This document shows, piece after piece, positions 1-8,755 of a DNA stretch of 64,000 nt (position 1 is its first letter; each line of letters starts with the position of its first letter). Location: NCBI RefSeq assembly GCF_900095885.1, contig NZ_LT615367.1, forward strand, positions 1,550,001 through 1,614,000. The letters are read 5' to 3'. The DNA comes from Dickeya aquatica (GTDB lineage Bacteria; Pseudomonadota; Gammaproteobacteria; Enterobacterales; Enterobacteriaceae). The translations under genes were made by a program, and so were the position numbers. The notes beneath the pieces are model-generated. The model made no database searches and was not told the DNA's origin. It worked only from the letters and a program-made list of their open reading frames with translations.

Positions 1-1346
1 GCAAGATGAATTATCTCGGCGTGGCAGGCGATAGGGATAAGGGTATCCCGACCACATCGATAGCCCAGCGCCCGGTTGGCGATGCGCCGATGAATCAGGT
101 GTGGATGACCAGCGCAACCTATGACAATTACAACCTGGCCGGCATGAAGTTCAGTTCGCTGGCGTATTACCAGAATTACGAGTCGTTATTTGGTGCGGAT
201 ACCTCCGCTTCATTCCAGGATATTCGCCTCGCGCCGCTCAACCGGTTGTATGACCAGTCTCGCGTCACGTCCAGCCGCTACGGCACAAAAGTGTCGTTGA
301 CCAAGGATGACCTCTGGGACGATTACCTGAAAGCCACGGTCGGTTTCGACACCCTGTTTGATACCGGCAAACAGGATTTTTGGCTGACCCAGCGCCTCTA
401 TGCGCCGGAAATGAGATACACCGATCTGTCGCCATTTATGCAGTGGGATATTCAGCCGGTGGACTCGCTGAAAATCACCACCGGGGTGCGTTATGAATAC
501 GCGCGTCTGGATATCGACAGCTTCCGTACCGTGGCGGCGAGTACCGCCAAGGCACCGAACAACAGCGTGGATGTGCAAGGCGGGCGCTTGAGCTTTAACA
601 AGACGCTGTACAACGTCGGCGCGGTGTGGACCACGCCCTATCAGCCACTGAGCCTGTTTGCCAACTACTCGCAGGGGTTTGGCATTCCTGATGTCGGGCG
701 CACGCTGCGCGGCATTAAAGTTGCCAATCAGTCAGTCAGCATGCTGCCGCTGGAGCCGATTGTCACCGATAACATCGAAACCGGTTTTCGTATCCAGAAA
801 GATCCGCTGGATATGGAGTTCAGTTACTACCGCTCCAGTGCCAAGCTGGGTGAGCGCGTGGTGGATGCCGGAGGCACCTTCCAGAGTGAGCGCCAGAAAA
901 CCCGTATTGACGGCATCGAGGCTTCGCTCGGCTATAAGCTCAATGATGATCACCGCCTGAAACTGGGTTACTCCCATGTGCAGGGCCGTTATGACAGTGA
1001 TGGCAACGGCAGTCTGGACGGCAAACTGGACGGGTTGAATATTCCGCCGGATCGCCTGACGGCTAGCTGGTCAGCTAACTGGACGCCGCAATGGTCTTCC
1101 TTTATTCAGGCAAATTATGCTTTTGACCGGATAATGGATGAAAGTGCGAAAGACTTTAATGGTTATTTATTACTGGATGCGGCGGTCGGCTATAAATTGC
1201 CGAAAGGGAAAATTAATTTATCAGTCGCAAACCTATTAGATAAACAGTACATCACCTATTACTCACAAAGCGCCATTGTGAATCAATTGCGTTATTTCTC
1301 CGGGCGGGGAAGAACCGTGACATTAGGGTATAGCGTTGACTTCTGA
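1..1346 (+). CDS. acr: TonB-dependent ferric-achromobactin receptor, 3' part
   Basis: This is the C-terminal part of an outer-membrane beta-barrel receptor; the gene starts before the window, and the frame is open from the first bases. About 447 residues are visible. They have alternating aromatic/polar barrel strands, a motif near residue 215 of the visible part (LSLFANYSQGF), and the end typical of TonB-dependent receptors (VANLLDKQYITYYS followed by a final GYSVDF with terminal Phe). The plug domain and TonB box lie outside the window. The gene heads a run of achromobactin genes, so the ligand is inferred to be ferric achromobactin. The gap to the next gene is 106 bases and contains a GC hairpin. 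The receptor class is very secure; the ligand rests on context. Confidence 0.88.
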   Translation, partial: KMNYLGVAGDRDKGIPTTSIAQRPVGDAPMNQVWMTSATYDNYNLAGMKFSSLAYYQNYESLFGADTSASFQDIRLAPLNRLYDQSRVTSSRYGTKVSLTKDDLWDDYLKATVGFDTLFDTGKQDFWLTQRLYAPEMRYTDLSPFMQWDIQPVDSLKITTGVRYEYARLDIDSFRTVAASTAKAPNNSVDVQGGRLSFNKTLYNVGAVWTTPYQPLSLFANYSQGFGIPDVGRTLRGIKVANQSVSMLPLEPIVTDNIETGFRIQKDPLDMEFSYYRSSAKLGERVVDAGGTFQSERQKTRIDGIEASLGYKLNDDHRLKLGYSHVQGRYDSDGNGSLDGKLDGLNIPPDRLTASWSANWTPQWSSFIQANYAFDRIMDESAKDFNGYLLLDAAVGYKLPKGKINLSVANLLDKQYITYYSQSAIVNQLRYFSGRGRTVTLGYSVDF

Positions 1347-1352
1347 TAATCA

Positions 1353-1370
1353 CCCCGCTGTAAGGCGGGG
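1353..1370 (+). terminator. GC hairpin between acr and acsD
   Basis: CCCCGC at 1353-1358 pairs with GCGGGG at 1365-1370 around a 6-base loop, starting 7 bases after the acr stop. There is no strong T run after it, so it is more likely a partial terminator or mRNA-stabilising stem than a full stop. It could let the receptor be made in excess over the biosynthetic enzymes. Confidence 0.45.
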
Positions 1371-1452
1371 TAATGCAACGTTATTTATTCAGGATGATAA
1401 ACCTTAATCACGAAATACACCCCCGGCCAACGATTATTCTTATGGAGCAGAG

Positions 1453-3324
1453 ATGAATAGCCGAAATCATGATGTGTTATCCAGAATGATAAGTGAAAAA
1501 GCCACCCTGCATGGGCTGCTTAATTGCTTTATCAAAGAGTTCGCCATACCAAATGGAAACGTGCGATATCGATGGCCAGACGAAATGAACGGCATTGCGC
1601 CGGGGGCGTATTTTGATGGTGCGCGCTGGAATGGCATTCCGCTGTTGATAGACCTGCCTGACCGGGGCCAGTTGTTTGTCATGGTTGACCGAAAAGACAG
1701 CTTTGGCAGCCAGTATTACCTGTCGGATGTTTATCTGCGCCAGCCGCTGAGTGAATGGCATTGCCTTGATTTCGCCACGCTGGTCGCCCGCTTGCTGGCT
1801 GCCTGTGAGCAGGAAATGGGTAGCCAGAACCCGGAGCTGTATCAGCAGATTCGCCAAAGCCAGCAGTTGGTCAGTGAGATTGTGCACCACAATCGCGCCG
1901 CCGAAGGCAGCACCCAGGCTAACGATGCGCCGCTGCAACATTACCTGCAAAGTGAGCAGGGATTGTGGTTTGGCCACCCGAACCATCCGGCACCGAAAGC
2001 CCGCTTATGGCCCGCCCATCTCGGCCAGCAGCAGTGGGCCCCGGAATTTCAGGCCAGTGCGGCGCTGCATCAGTTCGAGGTGCCGCAAGACGGCTTACAC
2101 ATCGGCGCGAATGGCCTCACGCCCGCGCAGGTGCTCGGCGGATTCGCCGACCAGCAACCTGCCTCGCCGGGGCATGCCATTATCTGCATGCATCCGGTAC
2201 AGGCGCAGCTGTTCATGCAAGATGAGCGGGTGGCGCAATTATTGCGAGACGGCCACATCCGTGATTTGGGGCAGAGCGGGCGGGTGGCCAGCCCCACCGC
2301 CTCGATTCGTACCTGGTTTATTGCCGGGCACGACTACTTTATCAAGGGTTCGCTCAATGTGCGCATCACCAATTGTGTGCGCAAAAATGCCTGGTATGAG
2401 CTTGAGAGCACGGTGCTGATTGACCGCCTGTTCCGCCAGTTGCACAGTCATCACGCCGATTCGCTCGGCGGGCTGGTGACGGTGGCGGAACCCGGCGTGG
2501 TGAGCTGGCATCCGGCCGGGGCGAGTGAGGAAGATAGTCACTGGTTTCGTGAGCAAACCGGCGGTATTTTGCGCGAAAACTTTTGCCAGCGCAGCGGCGC
2601 GCAACACAGCCTGATGACGGGCACGCTGTTTGCCCGCGGCATTGACCTGCAACCGATGATCCAGACATTTCTGTCCACTCAGTACGGGGCTGTGCTTGAC
2701 GATCACGCCTTGCTGCACTGGTTTGATCTCTATCAGGCGCAGCTCCTTGGCCCGGTGTTGTCACTGTTTTTCAATCATGGCGTGGTGATGGAACCGCATT
2801 TGCAAAACAGCGTGCTGGTGCATCACCGTGGCCGCCCCCAGCAGGTGTTGTTGCGTGATTTTGAGGGCGTCAAACTCACCGATGATCTCGGTGTGCGTTA
2901 TCTGGAAGACGGGGTGCACCCGCGGGTACGTCAGTCACTGCTGTATTCGCGTGAGCAGGGCTGGAACCGCATTATGTATTGTTTGTTTATCAATAACTTG
3001 TCAGAGGCGATTCTGGCGCTGAGCCATCAGCGGCCACATCTGGCGACCCCGATGTGGCGTAAAGTGCGCCAGCAGCTCAGTCTTATCCGCAATACGTTGT
3101 CAGCCCCGGCTCCCGAGCTGGATGCGTTGATTGCCGGTGGCACGGTGGCGTGCAAAACCAACCTGAAAGTCCGGCTTGCGGCCCAGGCCGACCGGCAGGC
3201 GGGATATGTGCGTCTGACCGCGCCCTGGGCGGTGATGCCGAACCCGGCCGCGTCACCGGTGAGCGCAGGCCAGCGTGCACAGACCGGCAAGGGCGCATCA
3301 ACGCAGGCGGTGCACTATGGCTAA
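1453..3324 (+). CDS. acsD: NIS siderophore synthetase AcsD (IucA/IucC family)
   Basis: A 623-residue cytoplasmic ligase of the NRPS-independent siderophore (NIS) family. In the studied achromobactin pathway AcsD uses ATP to join citrate with L-serine, the first committed step. Family signs are the nucleotide-binding stretch GHPNHPAPKAR at residues 174-184 and the C-terminal FhuF-like part with EPHLQN near residue 447, followed by VLLRDFEG. A GGAG ribosome site precedes the ATG. The last 8 bases overlap acsE, so the two are translationally coupled. The assignment to AcsD rather than AcsA or AcsC rests on its position directly before the decarboxylase gene, as remembered from Dickeya and Pseudomonas syringae. 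Confidence 0.9.
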   Translation: MNSRNHDVLSRMISEKATLHGLLNCFIKEFAIPNGNVRYRWPDEMNGIAPGAYFDGARWNGIPLLIDLPDRGQLFVMVDRKDSFGSQYYLSDVYLRQPLSEWHCLDFATLVARLLAACEQEMGSQNPELYQQIRQSQQLVSEIVHHNRAAEGSTQANDAPLQHYLQSEQGLWFGHPNHPAPKARLWPAHLGQQQWAPEFQASAALHQFEVPQDGLHIGANGLTPAQVLGGFADQQPASPGHAIICMHPVQAQLFMQDERVAQLLRDGHIRDLGQSGRVASPTASIRTWFIAGHDYFIKGSLNVRITNCVRKNAWYELESTVLIDRLFRQLHSHHADSLGGLVTVAEPGVVSWHPAGASEEDSHWFREQTGGILRENFCQRSGAQHSLMTGTLFARGIDLQPMIQTFLSTQYGAVLDDHALLHWFDLYQAQLLGPVLSLFFNHGVVMEPHLQNSVLVHHRGRPQQVLLRDFEGVKLTDDLGVRYLEDGVHPRVRQSLLYSREQGWNRIMYCLFINNLSEAILALSHQRPHLATPMWRKVRQQLSLIRNTLSAPAPELDALIAGGTVACKTNLKVRLAAQADRQAGYVRLTAPWAVMPNPAASPVSAGQRAQTGKGASTQAVHYG

Positions 3325-4624
3325 CCTGTCTTTGCAGCAAAAACCTGAGACTGGCGATTCCCATTCCCTGACTGACGGTGTGCACCCGCTGCCTGCGCAC
3401 ATTCGCGCCGCCGTTATCCGGCTACAACAGCAACAAACCGACCCGCTGGCTGCATTTGTCTACGACCTGAACGCCCTGCGCCAGCACGTCAGCCGGGTGA
3501 TGGCCGCGCTGCCTGACGGGGTGGAACTCTATTACGCCATCAAAGCCAACAGTGAAAAACCGATACTGGATGCGCTGGCCCCGCTGGTGCATGGCTTTGA
3601 AATCTCCTCCGGCGGTGAAATAGCCCGCGTGCTGGGCTGTGACACCCGTAAACCGTTTGTTTTCTCCGGGCCGGGCAAGCTGGATTCCGATTTTGCCCAG
3701 GCGCTGGCACACGGTGCACAGGCGATCCACGTCGAAAGCCGCCGTGAAATTGCCCGCCTGCAACAGTGCGCCAGCGCGCGCGGGGTAGTGCAGTCGGTAT
3801 TGATCCGTATTAACCCGACGCTGCCTGACACGCTGACCAGCAAACTGGCGATGGCCGGTACGCCAACGCCGTTTGGCATCGATGAAAGCGAGCTGGCCGA
3901 GGCGGTGCGTGAGGTGGATAACGCCAGCCACCTGCAACTCACCGGCTTTCATGTTCATGCGATGTCACACCAGATGGATGTCTGGCGTCATCAGCAGTTG
4001 CTGGCGTTCTACCTGACGCGCTGGCCGCACTGGAAGGCGCTGTCGGCGCGGCCAGAGACGGTGAGGCACCTGAATGTGGGCGGCGGCATTGGCGTGGCTT
4101 ACCTGACACCGACGCGTTTTGACTGGCAGGCCTTGTGCGATGACCTGCAAAGCCGTCTGGCACAGTTGCGCGATGCGCCGCTGCTCCGTTTCGAGCCGGG
4201 CCGGTTTATCAGCGCCTACTGCGGTTATTACGCCATCGAAGTGCTGGATAAAAAGCACAGCCACGGTAAAGACTTTCTGGTTTGCCGGGGCGGAACGCAT
4301 CAGTTTCGTCTGCCGGTAGCACAGGGGCATGACCATCCGGTCATCCTTGTTCCGCGCCACCGTGCAGCGGTGGATGACCGTCAGGCATCCGCGGTGCAGA
4401 CATGGACGGTGGTCGGGCAGTTGTGCACGCCTAAAGATGTGCTGAGCCGCGATCAACGGCTGGGCGATGTCGCGGTGGGCGACATCCTGGTGCTGCCGCT
4501 GGCGGGTGCCTATGGCTATAACATCTCTCATGCCGATTTTCTCTGCCACCCCCGCCCGGTGCAGGGGTTTATCGATACCGACGCGGTGATACGGGATGCC
4601 AGCGGAGCCCTTCTCTGTGACTGA
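3317..4624 (+). CDS. acsE: PLP-dependent decarboxylase AcsE
   Basis: A 435-residue fold-type III PLP decarboxylase related to diaminopimelate and ornithine decarboxylases. The likely PLP lysine is K77 in YYAIKANSE; the glycine-rich phosphate loop LNVGGGIG and the EPGRF motif (around residue 293) follow, and a late Cys lies in GQLCTPKD. In the published pathway AcsE decarboxylates the O-citryl-serine made by AcsD to give O-citryl-ethanolamine. I chose the ATG at 3317, which has AGGCGG ahead of it and overlaps the acsD stop; an upstream in-frame ATG at 3275 lies deep inside acsD and is less likely. The 3' end overlaps yhcA. Confidence 0.88.
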   Translation: MANLSLQQKPETGDSHSLTDGVHPLPAHIRAAVIRLQQQQTDPLAAFVYDLNALRQHVSRVMAALPDGVELYYAIKANSEKPILDALAPLVHGFEISSGGEIARVLGCDTRKPFVFSGPGKLDSDFAQALAHGAQAIHVESRREIARLQQCASARGVVQSVLIRINPTLPDTLTSKLAMAGTPTPFGIDESELAEAVREVDNASHLQLTGFHVHAMSHQMDVWRHQQLLAFYLTRWPHWKALSARPETVRHLNVGGGIGVAYLTPTRFDWQALCDDLQSRLAQLRDAPLLRFEPGRFISAYCGYYAIEVLDKKHSHGKDFLVCRGGTHQFRLPVAQGHDHPVILVPRHRAAVDDRQASAVQTWTVVGQLCTPKDVLSRDQRLGDVAVGDILVLPLAGAYGYNISHADFLCHPRPVQGFIDTDAVIRDASGALLCD

Positions 4625-6044
4625 ACGCCAGCCATCACGCCGGCTGGTGGTGGCCACGGTGCTGCTTGGCACCACTACCGTCAGCCTGAATAACAGCTCG
4701 CTCAACCCGGCCTTACCGGCGTTTATCGATGCGTTTAACATCGGCCCGCTGTGGGCGACCTGGATTGTCGCCGCATTCATGGTGAGCATGGGCATTACCA
4801 TGCCGCTGACCGGTTATCTCGGCGACCGGCTCGGCAACCGCCGCCTTTATTTGCTGGGCACGGCGCTGTTTATTGCCGGTTCTGCTGCCGGGGCGATGGC
4901 CGGTTCGGTCGGCTGGGTTATTGCCGCCCGGGCGGTGCAGGGTGCTGCCAGCGGGCTGATGATCCCGCTGTCGCTGACGCTGATTTTCTCGGTCTACCCG
5001 AAAGGCGAACGCGACGGCATCACCGGGCTGTGGGGCGCGGCGGTCATGCTGGCTCCGGCGCTGGGCCCGCTGTGCGGTGGCCTGTTGCTGGCGTGGTTCT
5101 CCTGGCCTGCGCTGTTTGTCATGAATATTCCGGTTGGGCTGCTGGCGCTGCTGCTGGGCTGGCGGGTGCTGCCATACACTGCGCCAGCGGCACGGCGGCC
5201 GTTTGATGTCATCGGCTATCTGCTGGTGTGCGTCGGCGTCGGGCTGCTGATGACTGTGACCAGCCGCCTGCACCATGCCGCGGCGCTGTGGCAACCGCTG
5301 AACCTGCTGATGCTGCTGGCGGCACTGGTGTGTCTGGCGGTGTTTGTGCGCGTTGAGTTGCGTCTGGCGCAGCCGCTGCTGAACCTGCGTATTTTCACGC
5401 TGCGCGGTTATCGGCTCAGTGTGGTGATTGCGGTGGTGCAATCGGTCGGCATGTTTGAGTGCCTGGTGCTGTTGCCGATGCTGGTGCAGATGGTGATGGG
5501 CTACAGCGCACTGTGGACGGGGCTGGCGCTGCTGGCGACGGCGCTGTGCGCCAGCCTGTTTGGCAAACTCGGTGGCCACTGGCTTCCCCGCTACGGCGCG
5601 GCGCGGGTGGTCAGCCTTGGGCTGATGCTCACCGTGCTGGCAACGCTGGGGCTGGGGTTTTGCGGCGCGCACAGCTCGCTCTCGGCGCTGTTTGGCTGGA
5701 TGCTGCTGCGTGGCGCAGGGCTTGGCTTGTCCTACATGCCGGTGACCACCGCTGGGCTCAATGTCCTGCCGCAGGCGCTGGTGACACAAGGGGCGGCCAT
5801 GAACAACATTTCACGGCGACTGGTGTCATCACTGGCGATAGTGCTGGCCTCGCTGTATCTCGAATATCGCCTCGCAGGAAGCACGCTTATCCCCGTGCTG
5901 GCTCGTGCATCGGCCATCAGTGAAGCCTTTATCGCCACGGCGGTGGTGATTGCACTGGCGCTGCCCTGTGCGTGGCGTTTTCCCTCCACGAGTGATGAGG
6001 CAGCGGCCAATGCGCTGCTCTCAGGGACGCCGCCGGTGCGTTAG
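4596..6044 (+). CDS. yhcA: MFS exporter YhcA (DHA2/EmrB-type, 14-TM)
   Basis: A roughly 480-residue integral membrane protein of the major facilitator superfamily. It has about 14 hydrophobic segments and the cytoplasmic loop GYLGDRLGNRRLY near residue 72, which is the DHA2-type drug:H+ antiporter pattern. Placed between acsE and acsC, it is the probable achromobactin exporter; that role is inferred from context. Two starts are possible: ATG at 4596, overlapping acsE by 29 bases, or GTG at 4617 with GCGGAG about 10 bases upstream. The GTG start would remove seven residues and keep the membrane part unchanged. Confidence 0.85.
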   Translation: MPAEPFSVTERQPSRRLVVATVLLGTTTVSLNNSSLNPALPAFIDAFNIGPLWATWIVAAFMVSMGITMPLTGYLGDRLGNRRLYLLGTALFIAGSAAGAMAGSVGWVIAARAVQGAASGLMIPLSLTLIFSVYPKGERDGITGLWGAAVMLAPALGPLCGGLLLAWFSWPALFVMNIPVGLLALLLGWRVLPYTAPAARRPFDVIGYLLVCVGVGLLMTVTSRLHHAAALWQPLNLLMLLAALVCLAVFVRVELRLAQPLLNLRIFTLRGYRLSVVIAVVQSVGMFECLVLLPMLVQMVMGYSALWTGLALLATALCASLFGKLGGHWLPRYGAARVVSLGLMLTVLATLGLGFCGAHSSLSALFGWMLLRGAGLGLSYMPVTTAGLNVLPQALVTQGAAMNNISRRLVSSLAIVLASLYLEYRLAGSTLIPVLARASAISEAFIATAVVIALALPCAWRFPSTSDEAAANALLSGTPPVR

Positions 6045-6106
6045 GCCAGCGGCAAGCCCGTTCACTTATCGGTTTTTTACTGACAAGCTTAAGGCGAGAC
6101 GATCGT

Positions 6107-7981
6107 ATGGAAACATTCTCTGCACCTCTCATCCCCTCAGATACGCAGGACGATGCCTGTGATTGGTTGACGCAGCAAGAGGCGCGCGCGGAGCGCTATA
6201 GGCGCGTTGAACAGCGCGTAGTCGGGCAACTGCTGCAAACACTGCTGTATGAAGCGGTGGTGCCCTGGCAGAGCCTGCCGCAGGCTGGCGGTAACCATCA
6301 GTTTATTCTCCGGGGCGTGGATGCCCGGCAGGCGGCGGTGGAGTACCGCTGTCTGGGGCGGATAAACGACAGCTTTTCGCTCATTCGCCTTGATTACGCC
6401 AGCCTGCGCCGGTGCGATGCCCGCGGCGAAGAGAGCCAGCCAACGCTGCATCTGCTGCTGGCCGAGCTGCTGGGCGAGCAACAGGACAACCCATTTTTGG
6501 CGCGCTTTGTGCAGGAGTTAGAGCAGACGCAACTGAAAGATTTACAGGCGCGCACGCAGCACTACCAACCGGCCGGGCCTGCGCACCAGCTGGGGTTCGA
6601 TGCGCTGGAGCGGCATTTTATGGATGCGCACAGCTACCACCCTTGCTACAAATCCCGTATCGGTTTTAGCCTGCAAGATAACCGGCAATTCGGGCCGGAG
6701 TTCGCCACACCGATTGCGCTGGTATGGCTGGCGCTGGCCAAAAACCGTGCATCAGCCAACCATTCAACCTCGCTGAATCTGGAGGATTTCCTGCTGGCCG
6801 AATGCGGCCCGGCGCAGGTGCAGGCGTTCAGCGAACAGCTGGCGCAGCAGGGACGACAGATAGACGACTACTGGCTGGTGCCGGTGCATCCGTGGCAGTG
6901 GCGGCAGGTGATTGTCCCGGTATTCTACCCGGAGCTGGCCTGCGGCGAGCTGATTTACCTTGGCCTGTCGCAGGCCAGTTATCAGGCGCAGCAGTCGATT
7001 CGCACATTGGCGAATGTCGCGGATACGTCACGGCCTTACGTCAAGCTGGCGCTGAGTATCACCAACACCTCCAGCACCCGGATTTTAGCGCGGCACACGG
7101 TGATGAACGGGCCAATTATTACTGACTGGCTACATGCGCTGATCGACACCGACCAGACCGCCCGTAACCTGAAGATGGTTATCCTGCGTGAGGTGGCGGG
7201 CGTCAGCTTCGACACTCAGGCGCTGTTACCGACGCGCATGGCGCAAGCCTATGGCACGTTCGGAGCCCTCTGGCGCGAGAATATTCACACCTATCTGCAA
7301 GCCGGTGAGCAGGCGGTGCCGTTTAACGGCTTAAGCCATGTTGAGCACGGTGATAACAGCGGTACGCCAACGCCGTTTATCGACCACTGGGTGCGGCAGT
7401 ATGGGCTGGAGGCCTGGACGCGCCAGTTGCTGGTGGTGACGGTGACGCCGATTATCCACATGCTGTATGCCGAGGGCATTGGCATGGAATCGCACGGGCA
7501 GAATATTATTCTGATCGCGCGTGACGGCTGGCCTGAGCGCATTGCGCTAAAAGATTTTCACGACGGCGTGCGTTACAGCCCGGATCATCTGGCGCGTCCT
7601 GCGATGCGCCCGGATCTGGTGCCGCTACCGGCCAGCCACGCCAAAATCAACCGTAACTCCTTTATCCTGACGGAAGACGTCAACGCGGTGCGCGATTTCA
7701 CCTGCGACGCCTTTTTCTTCATCTGTCTGGCGGAGATGGCGATTTTCCTGCGCCAGCATTATGCCCTGCCGGAAGCACAGTTCTGGCAAATGACGGCAGA
7801 GGTGGTACTGGACTATCAGGCCGCCCACCCGCAGCACCGCTCACGCTATGCGCTGTTTGATGTGTTTGCCCCGACCTATGAAGTGGAGGAACTCACCAAA
7901 CGTCGCCTGCTCGGTGATGGCGAACGCCGCTTTAAAGCGGTGCCGAACCCGCTTTATCCATTCCGGCCTGCATCATGTTAA
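6107..7981 (+). CDS. acsC: NIS siderophore synthetase AcsC (IucA/IucC family)
   Basis: A 624-residue NIS synthetase, the second of three in the operon. The N-terminal ATP-binding motif HSYHPCYKSRIGF spans residues 175-187, and the FhuF-like region has MESHGQN near residue 460 followed by LKDFHDG. It catalyses one of the later ATP-dependent condensations that attach diaminobutyrate-derived arms to the O-citryl-ethanolamine core. I cannot tell from sequence which step is AcsC and which is AcsA. An AAGGCGAG ribosome site precedes the ATG. The stop overlaps the acsB start by 7 bases. Confidence 0.88.
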   Translation: METFSAPLIPSDTQDDACDWLTQQEARAERYRRVEQRVVGQLLQTLLYEAVVPWQSLPQAGGNHQFILRGVDARQAAVEYRCLGRINDSFSLIRLDYASLRRCDARGEESQPTLHLLLAELLGEQQDNPFLARFVQELEQTQLKDLQARTQHYQPAGPAHQLGFDALERHFMDAHSYHPCYKSRIGFSLQDNRQFGPEFATPIALVWLALAKNRASANHSTSLNLEDFLLAECGPAQVQAFSEQLAQQGRQIDDYWLVPVHPWQWRQVIVPVFYPELACGELIYLGLSQASYQAQQSIRTLANVADTSRPYVKLALSITNTSSTRILARHTVMNGPIITDWLHALIDTDQTARNLKMVILREVAGVSFDTQALLPTRMAQAYGTFGALWRENIHTYLQAGEQAVPFNGLSHVEHGDNSGTPTPFIDHWVRQYGLEAWTRQLLVVTVTPIIHMLYAEGIGMESHGQNIILIARDGWPERIALKDFHDGVRYSPDHLARPAMRPDLVPLPASHAKINRNSFILTEDVNAVRDFTCDAFFFICLAEMAIFLRQHYALPEAQFWQMTAEVVLDYQAAHPQHRSRYALFDVFAPTYEVEELTKRRLLGDGERRFKAVPNPLYPFRPASC

Positions 7982-8751
7982 GGGCCAACCAACTCAAACG
8001 TAAGCTGGCCACCGGGCGGCCGGTTTACGGGCTGATAGCCTCGATTCCTTCGCCGGTATCCATCGAACTGATTGCCGAAGCCGGGTTCGATTTTGTGATT
8101 ATCGACATGGAACATGTGCTGATAAACCCGGAAACGGTGGAAAACATGATTCGGGTGGCGGAAAGCTACGGCCTGACGCCGCTGGTGCGGGCGGCGGATT
8201 TTAACGCCAAAACCCTGCTGCGACTGCTGGATGGCGGCGCGCAGGGCATCGTGCTGCCACGGGTGGAGCAGGCGGCGCAGGTACGCGAAGCCATCCGGGC
8301 CTGCTTCTACCACCCGAAAGGTGAGCGCAGCTTAAACAGCGGCCGCCCCGGTGCGTTTGGCAAGCACAGCCTGGCGGAGTATGTGGTGCAGGCGAACCGG
8401 GAAATCATGCTGGTGGCGATGATAGAGAGTGCCGAGGGCGTGCGTCAGGCCAGCGCGATTGCTGCCGTGGACGGGCTCGACATGATCCTCGAAGGCGCAG
8501 CCGATCTCTCCCAGTCGCTTGGTATGCCGTGGCAAACCGCGGCGGATGAAGTGCAGGCGGCACTTGGCGAAATCTGGCAGGCCGCCCAGGCGCACCACGT
8601 CGTTTACTGCGCAATTGCGCGCCAGCAAGACGATCATGCCCGCGCCCGTGCGCGTGGGGTTCAGGCATTTGTATTAGGTGACGAGCGTGGCATCGCGTTT
8701 CGCGCACTTCAGGCCAGACTGGCCACTACCGTATTGACAGAAGGAAAGTGA
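7975..8751 (+). CDS. acsB: HpcH/HpaI-family aldolase AcsB
   Basis: A 258-residue class II aldolase/citrate-lyase-like TIM barrel. Motifs in order are DFVIIDMEH (catalytic base region near residue 40), GIVLPRVE, YHPKGERSLN and MIESAEGV, whose Glu is a usual metal ligand, then the aspartate in LEGAADLSQS. Members cleave or form 4-hydroxy-2-oxoacids with a divalent metal and pyruvate. Its precise role in achromobactin synthesis is unsettled; supplying or recycling a citrate or 2-oxoacid building block is the usual guess. It overlaps acsC by 7 bases and sits 4 bases before acsA, so it is firmly inside the operon. Confidence 0.85.
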   Translation: MLRANQLKRKLATGRPVYGLIASIPSPVSIELIAEAGFDFVIIDMEHVLINPETVENMIRVAESYGLTPLVRAADFNAKTLLRLLDGGAQGIVLPRVEQAAQVREAIRACFYHPKGERSLNSGRPGAFGKHSLAEYVVQANREIMLVAMIESAEGVRQASAIAAVDGLDMILEGAADLSQSLGMPWQTAADEVQAALGEIWQAAQAHHVVYCAIARQQDDHARARARGVQAFVLGDERGIAFRALQARLATTVLTEGK

Positions 8752-8755
8752 TCCA

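Noticed and set aside
4713..5789. Long minus-strand frame opposite yhcA
   Set aside because: Gln/Arg/His-rich shadow of a GC-rich membrane protein gene; no domain signs and no ribosome site.
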